64,000 nucleotides of DNA from an uncultured Agathobacter sp. (GTDB lineage Bacteria; Bacillota; Clostridia; Lachnospirales; Lachnospiraceae): positions 62,001-126,000 of the forward strand of contig CAMDYX010000001.1 of the NCBI GenBank assembly GCA_945910395.1, read 5' to 3'. Made by a program: the position numbers and the translations under genes. The notes under the pieces are model-generated. The model had not been told where the DNA came from. It ran no database searches and worked only from the letters and a program-made list of their open reading frames with translations. Of this stretch, positions 28,372 to 39,086 are shown piece after piece. Every line of letters starts with the position of its first letter. Within the stretch, counting starts at the first letter, position 1.

Positions 28372-29316
28372 TTATCTTATCAGTTCCATCGCCCCGACAA
28401 TTCCGGAATCATCCCCCAGTCCGGTTGGCACGATATAATGGTCCATATCCTTCAAAATCTTATCATGCTGCACATAACCGCCAAGCATATCGATAACCTT
28501 TTCCCGAATCATTGGAAAAAGCTTTTCTACATGCATCACCCCACCACCAAGAACAATTTTTTGCGGTGAATAACACAATATGTAATTTGTAATTGCCTGG
28601 GCCAGATAAAAAGCTTCCAGCTCCCATACCTTTTCATCCTCAGTCAATTCCTTTGCACCTTTTCCCCAGCGGGCTTCAATCGCAGGTCCGCTCGCCAGTC
28701 CTTCAAAACAGCTTGTATGGTAAGGACATACGCCTTGGAAAATGCGCCTCTTGCATCCATCACTTTTTCCCTGCGAGGTTCGCACTCCCTCTTCGAATTC
28801 TCCATTCCCGCACTCGCACGGCTCGCTTCCATGTCTCGCAAGTAAAATGTGTCCCGCCTCCGGATGCACCAGTCCATGTAAAAGTCCACCGTTAACATAG
28901 ACTCCAACACCGATTCCTGTTCCAACCGTGATATAAATAGCCGAATTGCAGCCAACTGCTGCACCTTTTCGGATTTCCCCCAGCATAGCCGCATTCACAT
29001 CTGTATCAATTGCAACCGGAACAAACAGCTCTTTTTTGAAAAAGCCTAAGACATCCAGATTCGACCAGCCCTCTTTCGGTGTCTTCGTAATATACCCATA
29101 GGTTTTAGAAGAAGCATCCAGATCCAACGGCCCAAAGCAGCCAATTCCAAGCGCATCAATGGAAGCATCCTTAAAATAGTCAGCCATAGCTGCCAGTGTC
29201 TTCTGCGGAGTTTCCGTGGGAATCGACATCCGATCGATCAGTTCTCCATTTTCATTTCCAATGGCGCAAACCATCTTCGTTCCGCCTGCCTCTATTCCAC
29301 CGATTCTTCTACTCAT
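28372..29316 (-). CDS. ROK family sugar kinase (fructokinase-like)
   Basis: GGIEAGGTKMVCAIG, IYITVGTGIGVGVYVNGGLLHGLVHPEAGHILL, Zn motif HGSEPCECGNGEFEEG. Confidence 0.93.
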   Translation of the reverse strand: MSRRIGGIEAGGTKMVCAIGNENGELIDRMSIPTETPQKTLAAMADYFKDASIDALGIGCFGPLDLDASSKTYGYITKTPKEGWSNLDVLGFFKKELFVPVAIDTDVNAAMLGEIRKGAAVGCNSAIYITVGTGIGVGVYVNGGLLHGLVHPEAGHILLARHGSEPCECGNGEFEEGVRTSQGKSDGCKRRIFQGVCPYHTSCFEGLASGPAIEARWGKGAKELTEDEKVWELEAFYLAQAITNYILCYSPQKIVLGGGVMHVEKLFPMIREKVIDMLGGYVQHDKILKDMDHYIVPTGLGDDSGIVGAMELIR

Positions 29317-29349
29317 GTAATTCCCTTTCTTTGTCTTTTTTCGCACTAT

Positions 29350-29495
29350 AAAAGCTTCTGTATACCTAAGAATATGCCATTCCTTAGGTACGGGCCAAAA
29401 ATCACTTCATGAAAAAATACAATTGGCCTCAAAAACTGTTAAAAAACGACCCTTTTTCAAGATTTTTAGGTATATACAAAAATTAGTATGGCAAA
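29350..29495. repeat. Family B repeat, partial copy B3
   Basis: TATACCTAAGAATATGCCATTCCTTAGGTACGGGCCAAAAATCACTTCATGAAAAAATACAATTGGCC...CAAGATTTTTAGGTATATACAAAAATTA. Confidence 0.75.
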
Positions 29496-29518
29496 ATATA
29501 ACAAATGACGCAACGCTA

Positions 29519-29992
29519 CTATTTTTCCTTAAACACAAACAACTTGCTCACCACGTAGTTCAGCACGATAACAATCACCTGGGCTACAAGCTTTACTATC
29601 ATACTGTTGAATCCCAGCCATGTAATAAAGATTGCAATAATGATTTCCTCAATAACCAATGTGAAAATTCTTCCACCAAAGAAAGAACCCATCTGCACAG
29701 CAAAGGCTTTTGCACCATCCACACGTCCATCAAATACCCATGTACGATTGGTAAAGAACTGGAACAGTACACACAAGATCCAGCTAAGTATATTTGCAAT
29801 CAATTCATCGATTTGCATCATTTCATGAAATAGTGCAAAAAGCGCAAGATTTAAGAAAAATGCAATCCCACCGAAAAATAGATACATTAAAACTTCTTTA
29901 TTTTTCTTATAAAACGGTTCAAATATCCGAAGAATCGGAAGTGTCATCATACGGTCAAAGATATCCGGTTTTCTCTCTGGTTCATTACTCAT
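29519..29992 (-). CDS. GtrA family membrane protein
   Basis: MYLFFGGIAFFLNLALFALFHEMM...LSWILCVLFQFFTNRTWVFDGR...GRIFTLVIEEIIIAIF...LNYVVSKLFVF. Confidence 0.88.
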   Translation of the reverse strand: MSNEPERKPDIFDRMMTLPILRIFEPFYKKNKEVLMYLFFGGIAFFLNLALFALFHEMMQIDELIANILSWILCVLFQFFTNRTWVFDGRVDGAKAFAVQMGSFFGGRIFTLVIEEIIIAIFITWLGFNSMIVKLVAQVIVIVLNYVVSKLFVFKEK

Positions 29993-30012
29993 AATACGCT
30001 TCCCTGCTCCGA

Positions 30013-31071
30013 CTAACCATAGTATTCTTTATACCACTCAGCAAATTTGCGGAGTCCTGTTCGAAGATCTGTGCTTGGCTTAAAGCCAAAGTCGCACTCT
30101 AGTGCAGAGGTGTCTGCATAGGTGATTGGTACATCACCGGCCTGCATCGCAACAAGCTCCTTGTGTGCCTCAAAATCATAGTCCTCCGGAAGAACCTTTG
30201 CACGAATCAGCTCCTCCTGAAGAATCTGAACGAAATCCAGAAGATTCTCCGGATTGTTATTTCCAATGTTATAGATCTTATACGGAGGAATCAAAAGGCC
30301 ATCCTCACCAACTTCCTTAACCGGCGGCTTTTTCATCACATTGCAGACTCCGGTCACAATGTCATCGATATAGGTAAAATCCCGCTTGCAGTTTCCGTAA
30401 TTGAAAATCTGAATTTTTTCGCCCTTAAGCAGCTTATTGGTAAATCCAAAATATGCCATATCCGGTCTTCCTGCCGGTCCGTATACGGTAAAAAAGCGCA
30501 GTCCGGTAGAAGGAATTCCATAAAGCTTACTGTAAGCATGGGCCAAAAGCTCATCGGATTTTTTCGTTGCCGCATATAGTGAAACCGGATTATCTACTTT
30601 ATCCTCTGTGGAATATGGAACCTTTTTATTGGAACCATAAACCGAGGAGCTGGAAGCATATACCAGATGCTCTACGCCGAGCTTTCCGTCATCATAGCTG
30701 TGGCGGCAGGCCTCAAGAATATTGTAGAAACCGATGATATTGGACTCGATATACGCATCCGGATTTACAATGGAATAACGGACTCCCGCCTGTGCAGCAA
30801 GATTAACCACAATCTGCGGCTGATATTTTTCAAAAATTTCTGTGATGATTGACTTATCCGCTATGCTGCCCTTTATAAAAGTAAAAGAAGAAAAAACATC
30901 CAAAGCTTTCAAACGATCTTCTTTTAAGGAAACATCATAATAATCATTCATATTATCAATGCCGATAACGGTGATGTTTTCGCACTCCTCATACAAGCGC
31001 TTAATCAGATTGCTTCCGATAAATCCGGCGGCCCCTGTCACTAGTATTGTTTTGTTTTCCAATTTTGCCAT
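30013..31071 (-). CDS. NAD-dependent UDP-sugar epimerase (UDP-glucuronate 4-epimerase-like)
   Basis: KTILVTGAAGFIGSNLIKRL, IVVNLAAQAGVRYSIVNPDAYIESNI, LRFFTVYGPAGRPDMAYFGF. Confidence 0.9.
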   Translation of the reverse strand: MAKLENKTILVTGAAGFIGSNLIKRLYEECENITVIGIDNMNDYYDVSLKEDRLKALDVFSSFTFIKGSIADKSIITEIFEKYQPQIVVNLAAQAGVRYSIVNPDAYIESNIIGFYNILEACRHSYDDGKLGVEHLVYASSSSVYGSNKKVPYSTEDKVDNPVSLYAATKKSDELLAHAYSKLYGIPSTGLRFFTVYGPAGRPDMAYFGFTNKLLKGEKIQIFNYGNCKRDFTYIDDIVTGVCNVMKKPPVKEVGEDGLLIPPYKIYNIGNNNPENLLDFVQILQEELIRAKVLPEDYDFEAHKELVAMQAGDVPITYADTSALECDFGFKPSTDLRTGLRKFAEWYKEYYG

Positions 31072-31142
31072 ATTTTGGCCTCCTATGAACATACGAATCT
31101 AGCCTCTATTTCAGGCTCTCCACAAATATACGTATCCAACCT

Positions 31143-32216
31143 CTATTCAAGGCCTTCAACAAATTCTTTAATCTGCCTTTCCATGCATTCTGCAACATCC
31201 CTCTGCTGCAAATATACGATGGACCACTCCACAATCCTTTGCATGGTCATTTCCACATTCCATACCGGTTTCCAGCCAAATGCTTTCCTAATTTTTGAAC
31301 AATCCAATTTTAAGAAATTAGCTTCATGGGGACCCCCATCATACTTGTTGACCCATTGGACCTCATGACCTGTCTGTTCCTTCCATTCCTTACAGAATAG
31401 ATTCACAAGATCACCCGTTGTCCAACAATCCGTGTCATCCGGCCCCACATTATAATTACCTGCAAGGCTTTTGTCCTCGTATTGGACCTGTGCCAACATC
31501 AGATATACCATAACCGGCTCTAGCACATGCTGATAAGGTCTCGTGGAAAAAGGATTTCGAACAATGATATCCTCCCCCTTTTCTACTGCCCGAATACAGT
31601 CCGGAATAATTCGGTCCGCGGCGAAATCACCGCCTCCGATTACATTTCCCGCCCGGCAGGTGGAAATTGCAGTATTCCTATCTTCGAAAAAAGAATTCTT
31701 ATAGCTGCTTGTCACAAGTTCAGAACAGGACTTTGAATTTGAATAGGGATCATATCCATTTAGTTCCTCATTCTCGCGATATCCCCACTCCCATTCTTTG
31801 TTCAAATATACCTTGTCCGTTGTCACATTTACAAAGGACTTTACGCAGGAATTCAGCCGAACACACTCTAGGATATTCACAGTTCCCATCACATTCGTTT
31901 CATAGGTGTAAACCGGATTTCGGTAAGATTCACGCACAATTGGCTGTGCAGCCATATGAATCACAATTTCAGGCTGCACTTCTTCGAATACCTTTTTCAG
32001 GTGCTCCAAATCCCTCACATCACCGATAATGGAATTCATCTGAGACTCTAAATTGCACATGTCAAAAAGATTTGGGATTGATGGTGCCTCAAGGGCATAG
32101 CCCGTCACATCTGCCCCAGCCATGCAAAGTACCTTACACATCCAGGAGCCTTTGAATCCCGTATGCCCGGTAATCAGCACCTTTCTATTTTTGTAAAAAG
32201 CAGGATCAAATTTCAT
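31143..32216 (-). CDS. rfbG: CDP-glucose 4,6-dehydratase
   Basis: KVLITGHTGFKGSWMCKVLCMAGADVTGYALEAPSIPNLFDMC, HMAAQPIVRESYRNPVYTYETNVMGTVNILE, NVIGGGDFAADRIIPDCIRA. Confidence 0.93.
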   Translation of the reverse strand: MKFDPAFYKNRKVLITGHTGFKGSWMCKVLCMAGADVTGYALEAPSIPNLFDMCNLESQMNSIIGDVRDLEHLKKVFEEVQPEIVIHMAAQPIVRESYRNPVYTYETNVMGTVNILECVRLNSCVKSFVNVTTDKVYLNKEWEWGYRENEELNGYDPYSNSKSCSELVTSSYKNSFFEDRNTAISTCRAGNVIGGGDFAADRIIPDCIRAVEKGEDIIVRNPFSTRPYQHVLEPVMVYLMLAQVQYEDKSLAGNYNVGPDDTDCWTTGDLVNLFCKEWKEQTGHEVQWVNKYDGGPHEANFLKLDCSKIRKAFGWKPVWNVEMTMQRIVEWSIVYLQQRDVAECMERQIKEFVEGLE

Positions 32217-32256
32217 TTTACAAGCCCTTTCGCATTTCTTTCTCAGAATCAAACGA

Positions 32257-35200
32257 TTACACATTTATCGACCAGGCAACTCGATGCTTCTTTGCTTTTC
32301 CTCCATACTTTGGAGAAGAAATCAAACTCACATAATAAGTTCCCGAATTTAAAATTTTTCTCTTAATTCTACAGAAAAAACCAATATAATCCAAATCATA
32401 TCTGTTTGGATATCCATCTGCTACATCTGGACGATATACAGTAAATGTATCAAAGCAACGTGACTCTACGATCTGATTGCCTTCTACGCGTTCCAAAAGG
32501 ACATAGCGCGTCACCTCATTATTATTTGTAAAGGTCTCATCCCAGGACCACCCCGCAAAAACAAATTCATCCTCAACACTCAACTGATCTACATTAAGAT
32601 GACTATCAAAATCAACTTTTGCTTTCGGAATCGGTATTTCACTGTTACATATATCCGCTGAATTGTAAGAAAAATCCACATTATTTTGAACTAAATATGG
32701 ATGATAGAACGGATCTTTTTCTGCTAACTTTGGATGGCGTTCATAGAGTTTAGTGCGTTCTCTTTCCAAACGTTCCATCTTTTGCTTATCCAGATAATCA
32801 TATCCACGGCTAACAGACTCATGATGGTACAAAACCGCATCTGTTCGCATCACATTATAATATCCGGCTTCATATAGTTTAAAACACAAGTCTACATCAT
32901 TGTATGCAACTGGAAGATTCTCTTCAAAACCACCCACTTCACGGAATTTATCTGCTGACACCGCAAGACAAGCCCCCGTAACCGCACAATAATTAAAATT
33001 CAAGCAGTTGCGCCCAAAATAGAATAGTTCTTTATCTTCAAATCCGCAAAATGCATGGGATGGTCCGTTTTTGATTTGAATGATTCCAGCATGCTGTATT
33101 TTCTTTGAATCTGGATAATAAAGCTTCGCTCCAACTGCTCCAGAATGTGGAACCTGTGCCTGTCCAGCCATAACGCTCAGCCAATTTGGATGTAGCACCT
33201 CAATGTCATCATTCAAGAACAGATAAATATCTCCAGAAGCTAAGGAAACTCCCAGATTACACATATGTGAAAAATTAAACTGCATCTTCTCATAGTGATA
33301 AATGAATTTCATCTGGGGATTTGCAGTCTGATACTCTTGCATTAGTGCATTATACTTTTTACGGCACTCGTCAGCACTTCCGTTATCCACCAAAATCACT
33401 TCATAGTTTTCGTATGCCGTTATCGACAACAAAGAGTCAATCGCTCGCTTTAATATCTCATAGTTATCCTTGGAAGGAATAATAATACTGACCTTAGGAT
33501 TTCCCTGCGGCACATAAGTCACATGAATCTGGTTCATCTCCTGTGTCAAAACCCCCTGCAATCCACGTCGATTCAGCGCATCCTGTTTTGCACGTTTCTG
33601 TGCTTCAATAACATATGGTTTTGCCTCTATTGATCCGGATGTAGATCCATCAATCTCACGCCAGTGATATAGTACTTTGGGAATATGAAATATATGCTTT
33701 GCCGGAATCTGTTCTGTAAATCGAAGCGTAAAGTCATAATCCTGTGCGCCATCACATTCAGAGCGCAGCCCACCAATTTTCTTTGTAATACTTGTCCGAT
33801 ATACACTAAAATGACTGGTATACATAAATGACATTAGTGTGTCCGGCGACCAATCCGGTTTAAAATGCGGATTATGACGGCCTTTTCCATCCGCAAAAAT
33901 CTTATCCTCGTCACTATAGATAAAATCAAATTGATTATTTTCGTTTAATACTTTTACAACTTCATATAGCGCACTCTTGCTTAACGTATCATCACAATCT
34001 AAAAATCCAACAAACTCACCGCTCGCCATCTCAAGAGCAGAATTTGTACACTTTGAAATATGTCCATTCTCAGTTCGATAGCAGATTTTTATTCGTTTAT
34101 CATTTTCATACCGTTTTAGAATTGTACGAACTTCCCCCTGCGTGGAACAATCATCCGCCAAACATAGTTCCCAATTTGGATATATCTGATTGCGTACAGA
34201 TTCAATACATGCAACCAGATATTCATCAGCCACATTATATACCGGTACCAGAACTGAAATCAGCGGGCAATAAGAAAATTTCTGGTCGTAATCCTCCTTC
34301 TGCTCAAAGGAACGCATCATATTTTCATATACTAAATCTCTGCGTTCCATTTGCTTTTGATACTGTTTCCGCCTTTCTTTGGCAATACTCTCTGAGCCGA
34401 TATGTTTTTGTACTTGTCTTTTCTCAAGCCTATTTTTTACCTTATCTGCCAATGCACGGATCGGCTTTCTTTTTAGATACGCGACACAATCTATATAATC
34501 CTTTTGTGCCTGCATCTGTGCCTGCGCACTTTGCAAATGTTCTGATGCACATTTCAATTCAACATCCCGATGTGCAATCATTGCATTTCGTTCCTCAATA
34601 AGTAAGTCCTTTGCCTTGCCTGCATATTCCAGATTTTGGATATGCTGTTCTTTGTCTTGAAGTTGTCTTGTAAACTTTTCTATTCGTTCTGTTGCGCCAC
34701 CTGCAATCAAATCTTTCCAACTAATACTCGGTTTTTCATAGCGTTGCAAATAATTACATTTTAATCCCTTGCCATGAACATGCTGCTGGAACTGACTTTC
34801 CATTTTATTATATAGCTCAATTTCATCATCTGAAAAATTAAATATCCTTAATAATTCATTCCTACTTATCAGTGCAGAAACAATCTTCTGATTCTCATTA
34901 AAAATATATAATAAACTACGATATTTTACATAATTAACCGGAATTGGAAAATTTGACACCCACTCATAATCTAGGCAATAAACATCCCCGGATTCCATCT
35001 TTACAAAATTGCTTACAATCGAATCCAAATTTGATATCGCATATGCCGGAATGCCATTAGCCGGAGTACATTCCGGAAACATTTTCTGAAATTCATCCGT
35101 CATTGCAAATGGTACGCATATTTCCTGCTTTACATCAAACATTACGGAAAAAGCCTCTTGAATCTTGTTAACAAGAGCCCCCAATGATATTTTTTTCTCA

Positions 35201-36279
35201 TCAGACAGGCAAAAAATCGGTTGCCCCTTTACAAACGAGAAGCAAAGATTCCCCCCGTTCTTTTTGCATTCGACCAGCCGAACCTTTTGATATACTTTTT
35301 CCAGCAAAAAACGGTTCTCCAACATTTGACTCAAATGCTTTTTCGCATCTGAAACCATTGGTGCTTTTTGTACAAAACGGACGCCATTCTCCTCAAAAAT
35401 AGAGGTGCGAAGCTGAAATCTTGCATCACGGATAGAGTTGTATTTTACATACAAGATCTGATCTAGTTTTTCATCTACTTCTGCTTTTGCAATCAGAAGA
35501 TATGAGTTAGCAAACTGCTCAAATAAACCATCTTTGCACAACTCGTCTGCCACAAGGGGCTCATCGAATATCTGGTATCTTGTATTCTCATAATCTCTTG
35601 TATTTGCAACAATGGAGCCTTCCTTGATTGGATATTTCTCTGAAAATATCTCGACTGGCAAGCGATAGTCAGCAGTCGGATAATAGCATATTACAGATGA
35701 TAAACCGGAATCTACAAGTTGTTCCTTTACCTGGGCAAATGTTAATTCCTGAGACAAGCCGGAAATGGTATCAAAACTCTCTCTTGCATTCGAATTTTTC
35801 ATTCCTGCCCAGAATTTGAGCGCATATTTATTATCCATTGCAAGAATTAGCTGACCTCCATGCTTTAAGCATCGAACAGCAAGGTCTAACAATTCACAAG
35901 AAGTCATTTCAAATCTTCTACATTGCTCAGAAAGTCCAAGAAGAATAATCGTATCATATGCCTTCTCTTCACAATCACTAAGAGCTGCCAAATACTTCAC
36001 GTTATTCTTATCACGATTTAGATATTGATTTACTTCCAGATAGTCCCCATTGTTTTCAACTGCAACAACACTTGCATTTCGATCAGCAAGCAGACCAGTA
36101 ACAATACCACATCCCGCTCCAATTTCAAGAACTGCACCATTGTCTTCAACAGGAATCCACTCTATTATATTTTTTCTCATATGCGACAACTGAAAAAGAA
36201 GCTCACTATCATTTTCCGTAGCCAAGAATTCTTCCAGATTGTCTATTTTTTTTACCTTTTCAAGAATTGCATTTTCCAT
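32257..36279 (-). CDS. 1340-aa multidomain protein: SAM methyltransferase, coiled coil, tandem GT2 glycosyltransferase, C-terminal beta domain
   Basis: VLEIGAGCGIVTGLLADRNASVVAVENN; ISVLVPVYNVADEYLVACIESVRNQIYPNWELCLADDCS; VSIIIPSKDNYEILKRAIDSLLS; coiled-coil segment ERIEKFTRQLQDKEQHIQNLEYAGKAKDLLIEERNAM. Confidence 0.92.
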   Translation of the reverse strand: MENAILEKVKKIDNLEEFLATENDSELLFQLSHMRKNIIEWIPVEDNGAVLEIGAGCGIVTGLLADRNASVVAVENNGDYLEVNQYLNRDKNNVKYLAALSDCEEKAYDTIILLGLSEQCRRFEMTSCELLDLAVRCLKHGGQLILAMDNKYALKFWAGMKNSNARESFDTISGLSQELTFAQVKEQLVDSGLSSVICYYPTADYRLPVEIFSEKYPIKEGSIVANTRDYENTRYQIFDEPLVADELCKDGLFEQFANSYLLIAKAEVDEKLDQILYVKYNSIRDARFQLRTSIFEENGVRFVQKAPMVSDAKKHLSQMLENRFLLEKVYQKVRLVECKKNGGNLCFSFVKGQPIFCLSDEKKISLGALVNKIQEAFSVMFDVKQEICVPFAMTDEFQKMFPECTPANGIPAYAISNLDSIVSNFVKMESGDVYCLDYEWVSNFPIPVNYVKYRSLLYIFNENQKIVSALISRNELLRIFNFSDDEIELYNKMESQFQQHVHGKGLKCNYLQRYEKPSISWKDLIAGGATERIEKFTRQLQDKEQHIQNLEYAGKAKDLLIEERNAMIAHRDVELKCASEHLQSAQAQMQAQKDYIDCVAYLKRKPIRALADKVKNRLEKRQVQKHIGSESIAKERRKQYQKQMERRDLVYENMMRSFEQKEDYDQKFSYCPLISVLVPVYNVADEYLVACIESVRNQIYPNWELCLADDCSTQGEVRTILKRYENDKRIKICYRTENGHISKCTNSALEMASGEFVGFLDCDDTLSKSALYEVVKVLNENNQFDFIYSDEDKIFADGKGRHNPHFKPDWSPDTLMSFMYTSHFSVYRTSITKKIGGLRSECDGAQDYDFTLRFTEQIPAKHIFHIPKVLYHWREIDGSTSGSIEAKPYVIEAQKRAKQDALNRRGLQGVLTQEMNQIHVTYVPQGNPKVSIIIPSKDNYEILKRAIDSLLSITAYENYEVILVDNGSADECRKKYNALMQEYQTANPQMKFIYHYEKMQFNFSHMCNLGVSLASGDIYLFLNDDIEVLHPNWLSVMAGQAQVPHSGAVGAKLYYPDSKKIQHAGIIQIKNGPSHAFCGFEDKELFYFGRNCLNFNYCAVTGACLAVSADKFREVGGFEENLPVAYNDVDLCFKLYEAGYYNVMRTDAVLYHHESVSRGYDYLDKQKMERLERERTKLYERHPKLAEKDPFYHPYLVQNNVDFSYNSADICNSEIPIPKAKVDFDSHLNVDQLSVEDEFVFAGWSWDETFTNNNEVTRYVLLERVEGNQIVESRCFDTFTVYRPDVADGYPNRYDLDYIGFFCRIKRKILNSGTYYVSLISSPKYGGKAKKHRVAWSINV

Positions 36280-36367
36280 GCACTAATCCTCTTTTAAAGC
36301 AAATATTTAACTGATTACTTTTGTATTCTATTGACTCAAATATACAAAATCATTAAAGCTAGTGCTA

Positions 36368-37471
36368 TTATAACAAAAGGCTCTCTTGAAGTATATCCGC
36401 AATTCTCTTGCAGGCAAATCCATCTCCGTATGGATTGCTTGCCTTACTCATCTTCTCATATTCTGCCGGATCATCCAAAAGCCTGGTAAACCACTCATAA
36501 ATGGTGTCCTCCTGTGTCCCCACAAGCTTTAAGGTTCCTGCAGCAATTCCCTCCGGGCGCTCCGTCGTATCACGCATTACAAGCACCGGTTTTCCCAGGG
36601 ATGGAGCTTCCTCCTGAATTCCGCCGGAATCCGTAAGAATCATGAAGGAATTTGCCAGGAAATTGTGAAAATCCAGAACATCCAACGGCTCAATAATATG
36701 GATTCTCTCATCATCGCCTAAGATGGCGTCTGCAGTCTCACGAACCACCGGATTCATGTGGATTGGATAAATTGCCTTTACATCCGGATGCTCATCGCAG
36801 ACTCTTCGGATTGCCCGGAACATATGCTGCATCGGCTCTCCAAGATTTTCTCTTCGATGTGCGGTAATCATAATGAGCCGGCTTCCCTTTGCCCACTCAA
36901 GCTCCTCGTGATAATAATCCGGGCGAACCGTAGTCTTTAGCGCATCAATTGCAGTATTTCCGGTCACATAGATAGACTCCGGATTTTTTCCCTCTTTGAT
37001 CAGATTCTGTCTGGACAATTCGGTGGGAGCAAAATTGTACTGGGAAATAATACTGACTGCCTGTCTGTTGAATTCCTCCGGATAGGGCGAAAAAATGTTA
37101 TAGGTGCGAAGTCCTGCCTCTACATGTCCCACCGGAATCTGTAAATAGAAGCACGCCAGGGCCGTAACAAAAGTCGTAGAGGTATCCCCATGAACCAGTA
37201 CCACATCCGGTTTTTCTTTCTCAAGCACCTCTTTGATTCGGTTTAAAATATTCGTTGTTACATCAAACAGTGTCTGCCGGTCTTTCATAATGGAAAGGTC
37301 ATATTCCGGTACTACCTGAAAGGTCTCAAGCACCTGATCTAACATCTGGCGATGCTGTCCCGTTACACAGACAATCGTTTCGATTCCTTTTCTTGTCTTT
37401 AATTCATTTACCAGCGGACACATCTTAATTGCTTCCGGACGTGTTCCGAATACTAACATTATTTTCTTCAT
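36368..37471 (-). CDS. wecB: UDP-N-acetylglucosamine 2-epimerase (non-hydrolysing)
   Basis: MKKIMLVFGTRPEAIKMCPLVNELK, CVTGQHRQMLDQVL, VHGDTSTTFVTALACFYLQIPVGHVEAGLRTY, LTDSGGIQEEAPSLGKPVLVMRDTTERPE. Confidence 0.96.
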   Translation of the reverse strand: MKKIMLVFGTRPEAIKMCPLVNELKTRKGIETIVCVTGQHRQMLDQVLETFQVVPEYDLSIMKDRQTLFDVTTNILNRIKEVLEKEKPDVVLVHGDTSTTFVTALACFYLQIPVGHVEAGLRTYNIFSPYPEEFNRQAVSIISQYNFAPTELSRQNLIKEGKNPESIYVTGNTAIDALKTTVRPDYYHEELEWAKGSRLIMITAHRRENLGEPMQHMFRAIRRVCDEHPDVKAIYPIHMNPVVRETADAILGDDERIHIIEPLDVLDFHNFLANSFMILTDSGGIQEEAPSLGKPVLVMRDTTERPEGIAAGTLKLVGTQEDTIYEWFTRLLDDPAEYEKMSKASNPYGDGFACKRIADILQESLLL

Positions 37472-37520
37472 GTTCAACTCCCATTTTCTGCAAATTTTTA
37501 AAAGTAAATCATGATACAAT

Positions 37521-39062
37521 TTACTTATTTTCCGCAAATTTCACTACAACAATATCATCAATAACCACGATGGAACCATCGGATGGATAGCAATTCATAT
37601 CATCAATTGCATCCGTATTACGAATTTCCTCAAGCTCGGCAAGCTCCGGTGCAAATCCCACCCAAAGCTTTAATGATGTCTTCCATGCATAATTTTTAAC
37701 CATAATATCAGAATTCATGTATGGATTAAGATAGATACATTCAAATTCCGGAATCGTCGGAAATTCTTCCCCAGACATATCGAATTCTCCAATATAAAGG
37801 ACTTTCATATTTTCAGAATATCCTTCACAGCTTTGAATTCTTGTTACCAGACGTTCATAGTAATCCAATGTCTGTTCCTGAACAAATGCTGCTTTTAAAT
37901 AACAGATATTATCAAAACGTACATACAACACACACATCATGCCAATGAGTGCAATTCCACATTTATAAACGCAAGACGTCAATTTTACCTGCTTACACGA
38001 AATCTTCTCCAGCAAAACAACAAACCAAAGAAATATCACAATTTGTCCATAAAGCATTAGTGAAGAAACCGCTGATGCATCACACATCACATAAATCAGG
38101 TTTGTGGATAGCGGAATAAAAAGAAATCCAACCGCACCTAGAACTGCATGTGCTTTATCCTTTTTCCACATAACCAAAAACTGCTTTCCCATCAAAAGTA
38201 TCAAGAAGCATAACAGAATATAGTAGAATATCCTTAGAGAAAACGGGTACATATTTGTTTGTACATGATTGGTCGGATTGAAAAACTCAGTATATGCATA
38301 TAATACTCTCTTAAAATAGCCCAGAGGGCTGGTTAATCCAAAATTGTTTATTCCCTTATACCCCGACAGGCTTGTATGTAAAAGCTTTAACACAAGTGAA
38401 TTTATTCCAAAATAAATTCCCATGAATCCGCAACATACCAGTATACTGCCTGCAATTTTTTTCCAAATTCTTGCAATAGTGATATCTGCATCCAATGTCA
38501 AAGTGAACAGCTTTAGAAGCATCAGACTTACAATAAGAGGTATCACCGCTTGATAAACACCCACCGAACATGCAAGAATCAGCATACCGATTACATAGGT
38601 ATACCACTTCTCATATGCATAGACTAACCATACTCCGCCTGCTGCAAGCAGGAAGCCGAATGCATAGAATGGTGCCGTAAACATGTATCCAAATATGCCT
38701 GTAATAACCGGAAAAGTCACTCCGATTCCGCATATTGCAAAGATGCTCCACTTATTCTGTATTTTCAGTAAATCTATAATAAACAAAAGTGTTAAGGCAA
38801 TAAAAAGAATTGACAGAGCAACATTATATACCGGGACACTATACTGTGTGCTTCCATAGATCTTTTTTGAAAAAACATTAATAATCGAAAGCATCCATCT
38901 TCCCAGACTATAGGTTGTTCCTGCGCCAAAAAGAGATTCCACATCATCAAAGGAAGAAAATTTGTTAAACATGGTCATTCCATGGGCCAGAACTCCCCAT
39001 AGAAAACAACTGATTACTGTAATTTTTGTATTGCGTTTTATGCTTTCCATAATAAATCTCAT
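37521..39062 (-). CDS. GtrII-like glucosyltransferase domain membrane protein
   Basis: SFDDVESLFGAGTTYSLGRWMLSIIN followed by ~10 TM helices and a soluble C-terminus; GtrII family pattern. Confidence 0.75.
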   Translation of the reverse strand: MRFIMESIKRNTKITVISCFLWGVLAHGMTMFNKFSSFDDVESLFGAGTTYSLGRWMLSIINVFSKKIYGSTQYSVPVYNVALSILFIALTLLFIIDLLKIQNKWSIFAICGIGVTFPVITGIFGYMFTAPFYAFGFLLAAGGVWLVYAYEKWYTYVIGMLILACSVGVYQAVIPLIVSLMLLKLFTLTLDADITIARIWKKIAGSILVCCGFMGIYFGINSLVLKLLHTSLSGYKGINNFGLTSPLGYFKRVLYAYTEFFNPTNHVQTNMYPFSLRIFYYILLCFLILLMGKQFLVMWKKDKAHAVLGAVGFLFIPLSTNLIYVMCDASAVSSLMLYGQIVIFLWFVVLLEKISCKQVKLTSCVYKCGIALIGMMCVLYVRFDNICYLKAAFVQEQTLDYYERLVTRIQSCEGYSENMKVLYIGEFDMSGEEFPTIPEFECIYLNPYMNSDIMVKNYAWKTSLKLWVGFAPELAELEEIRNTDAIDDMNCYPSDGSIVVIDDIVVVKFAENK

Positions 39063-39086
39063 CCTCCGGTACGAAACGTACCTTTA

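Noticed and set aside
34044-34601. 185-aa plus-strand ORF opposite the 1340-aa protein
   Set aside because: Antisense shadow ORF with no domain or RBS support.
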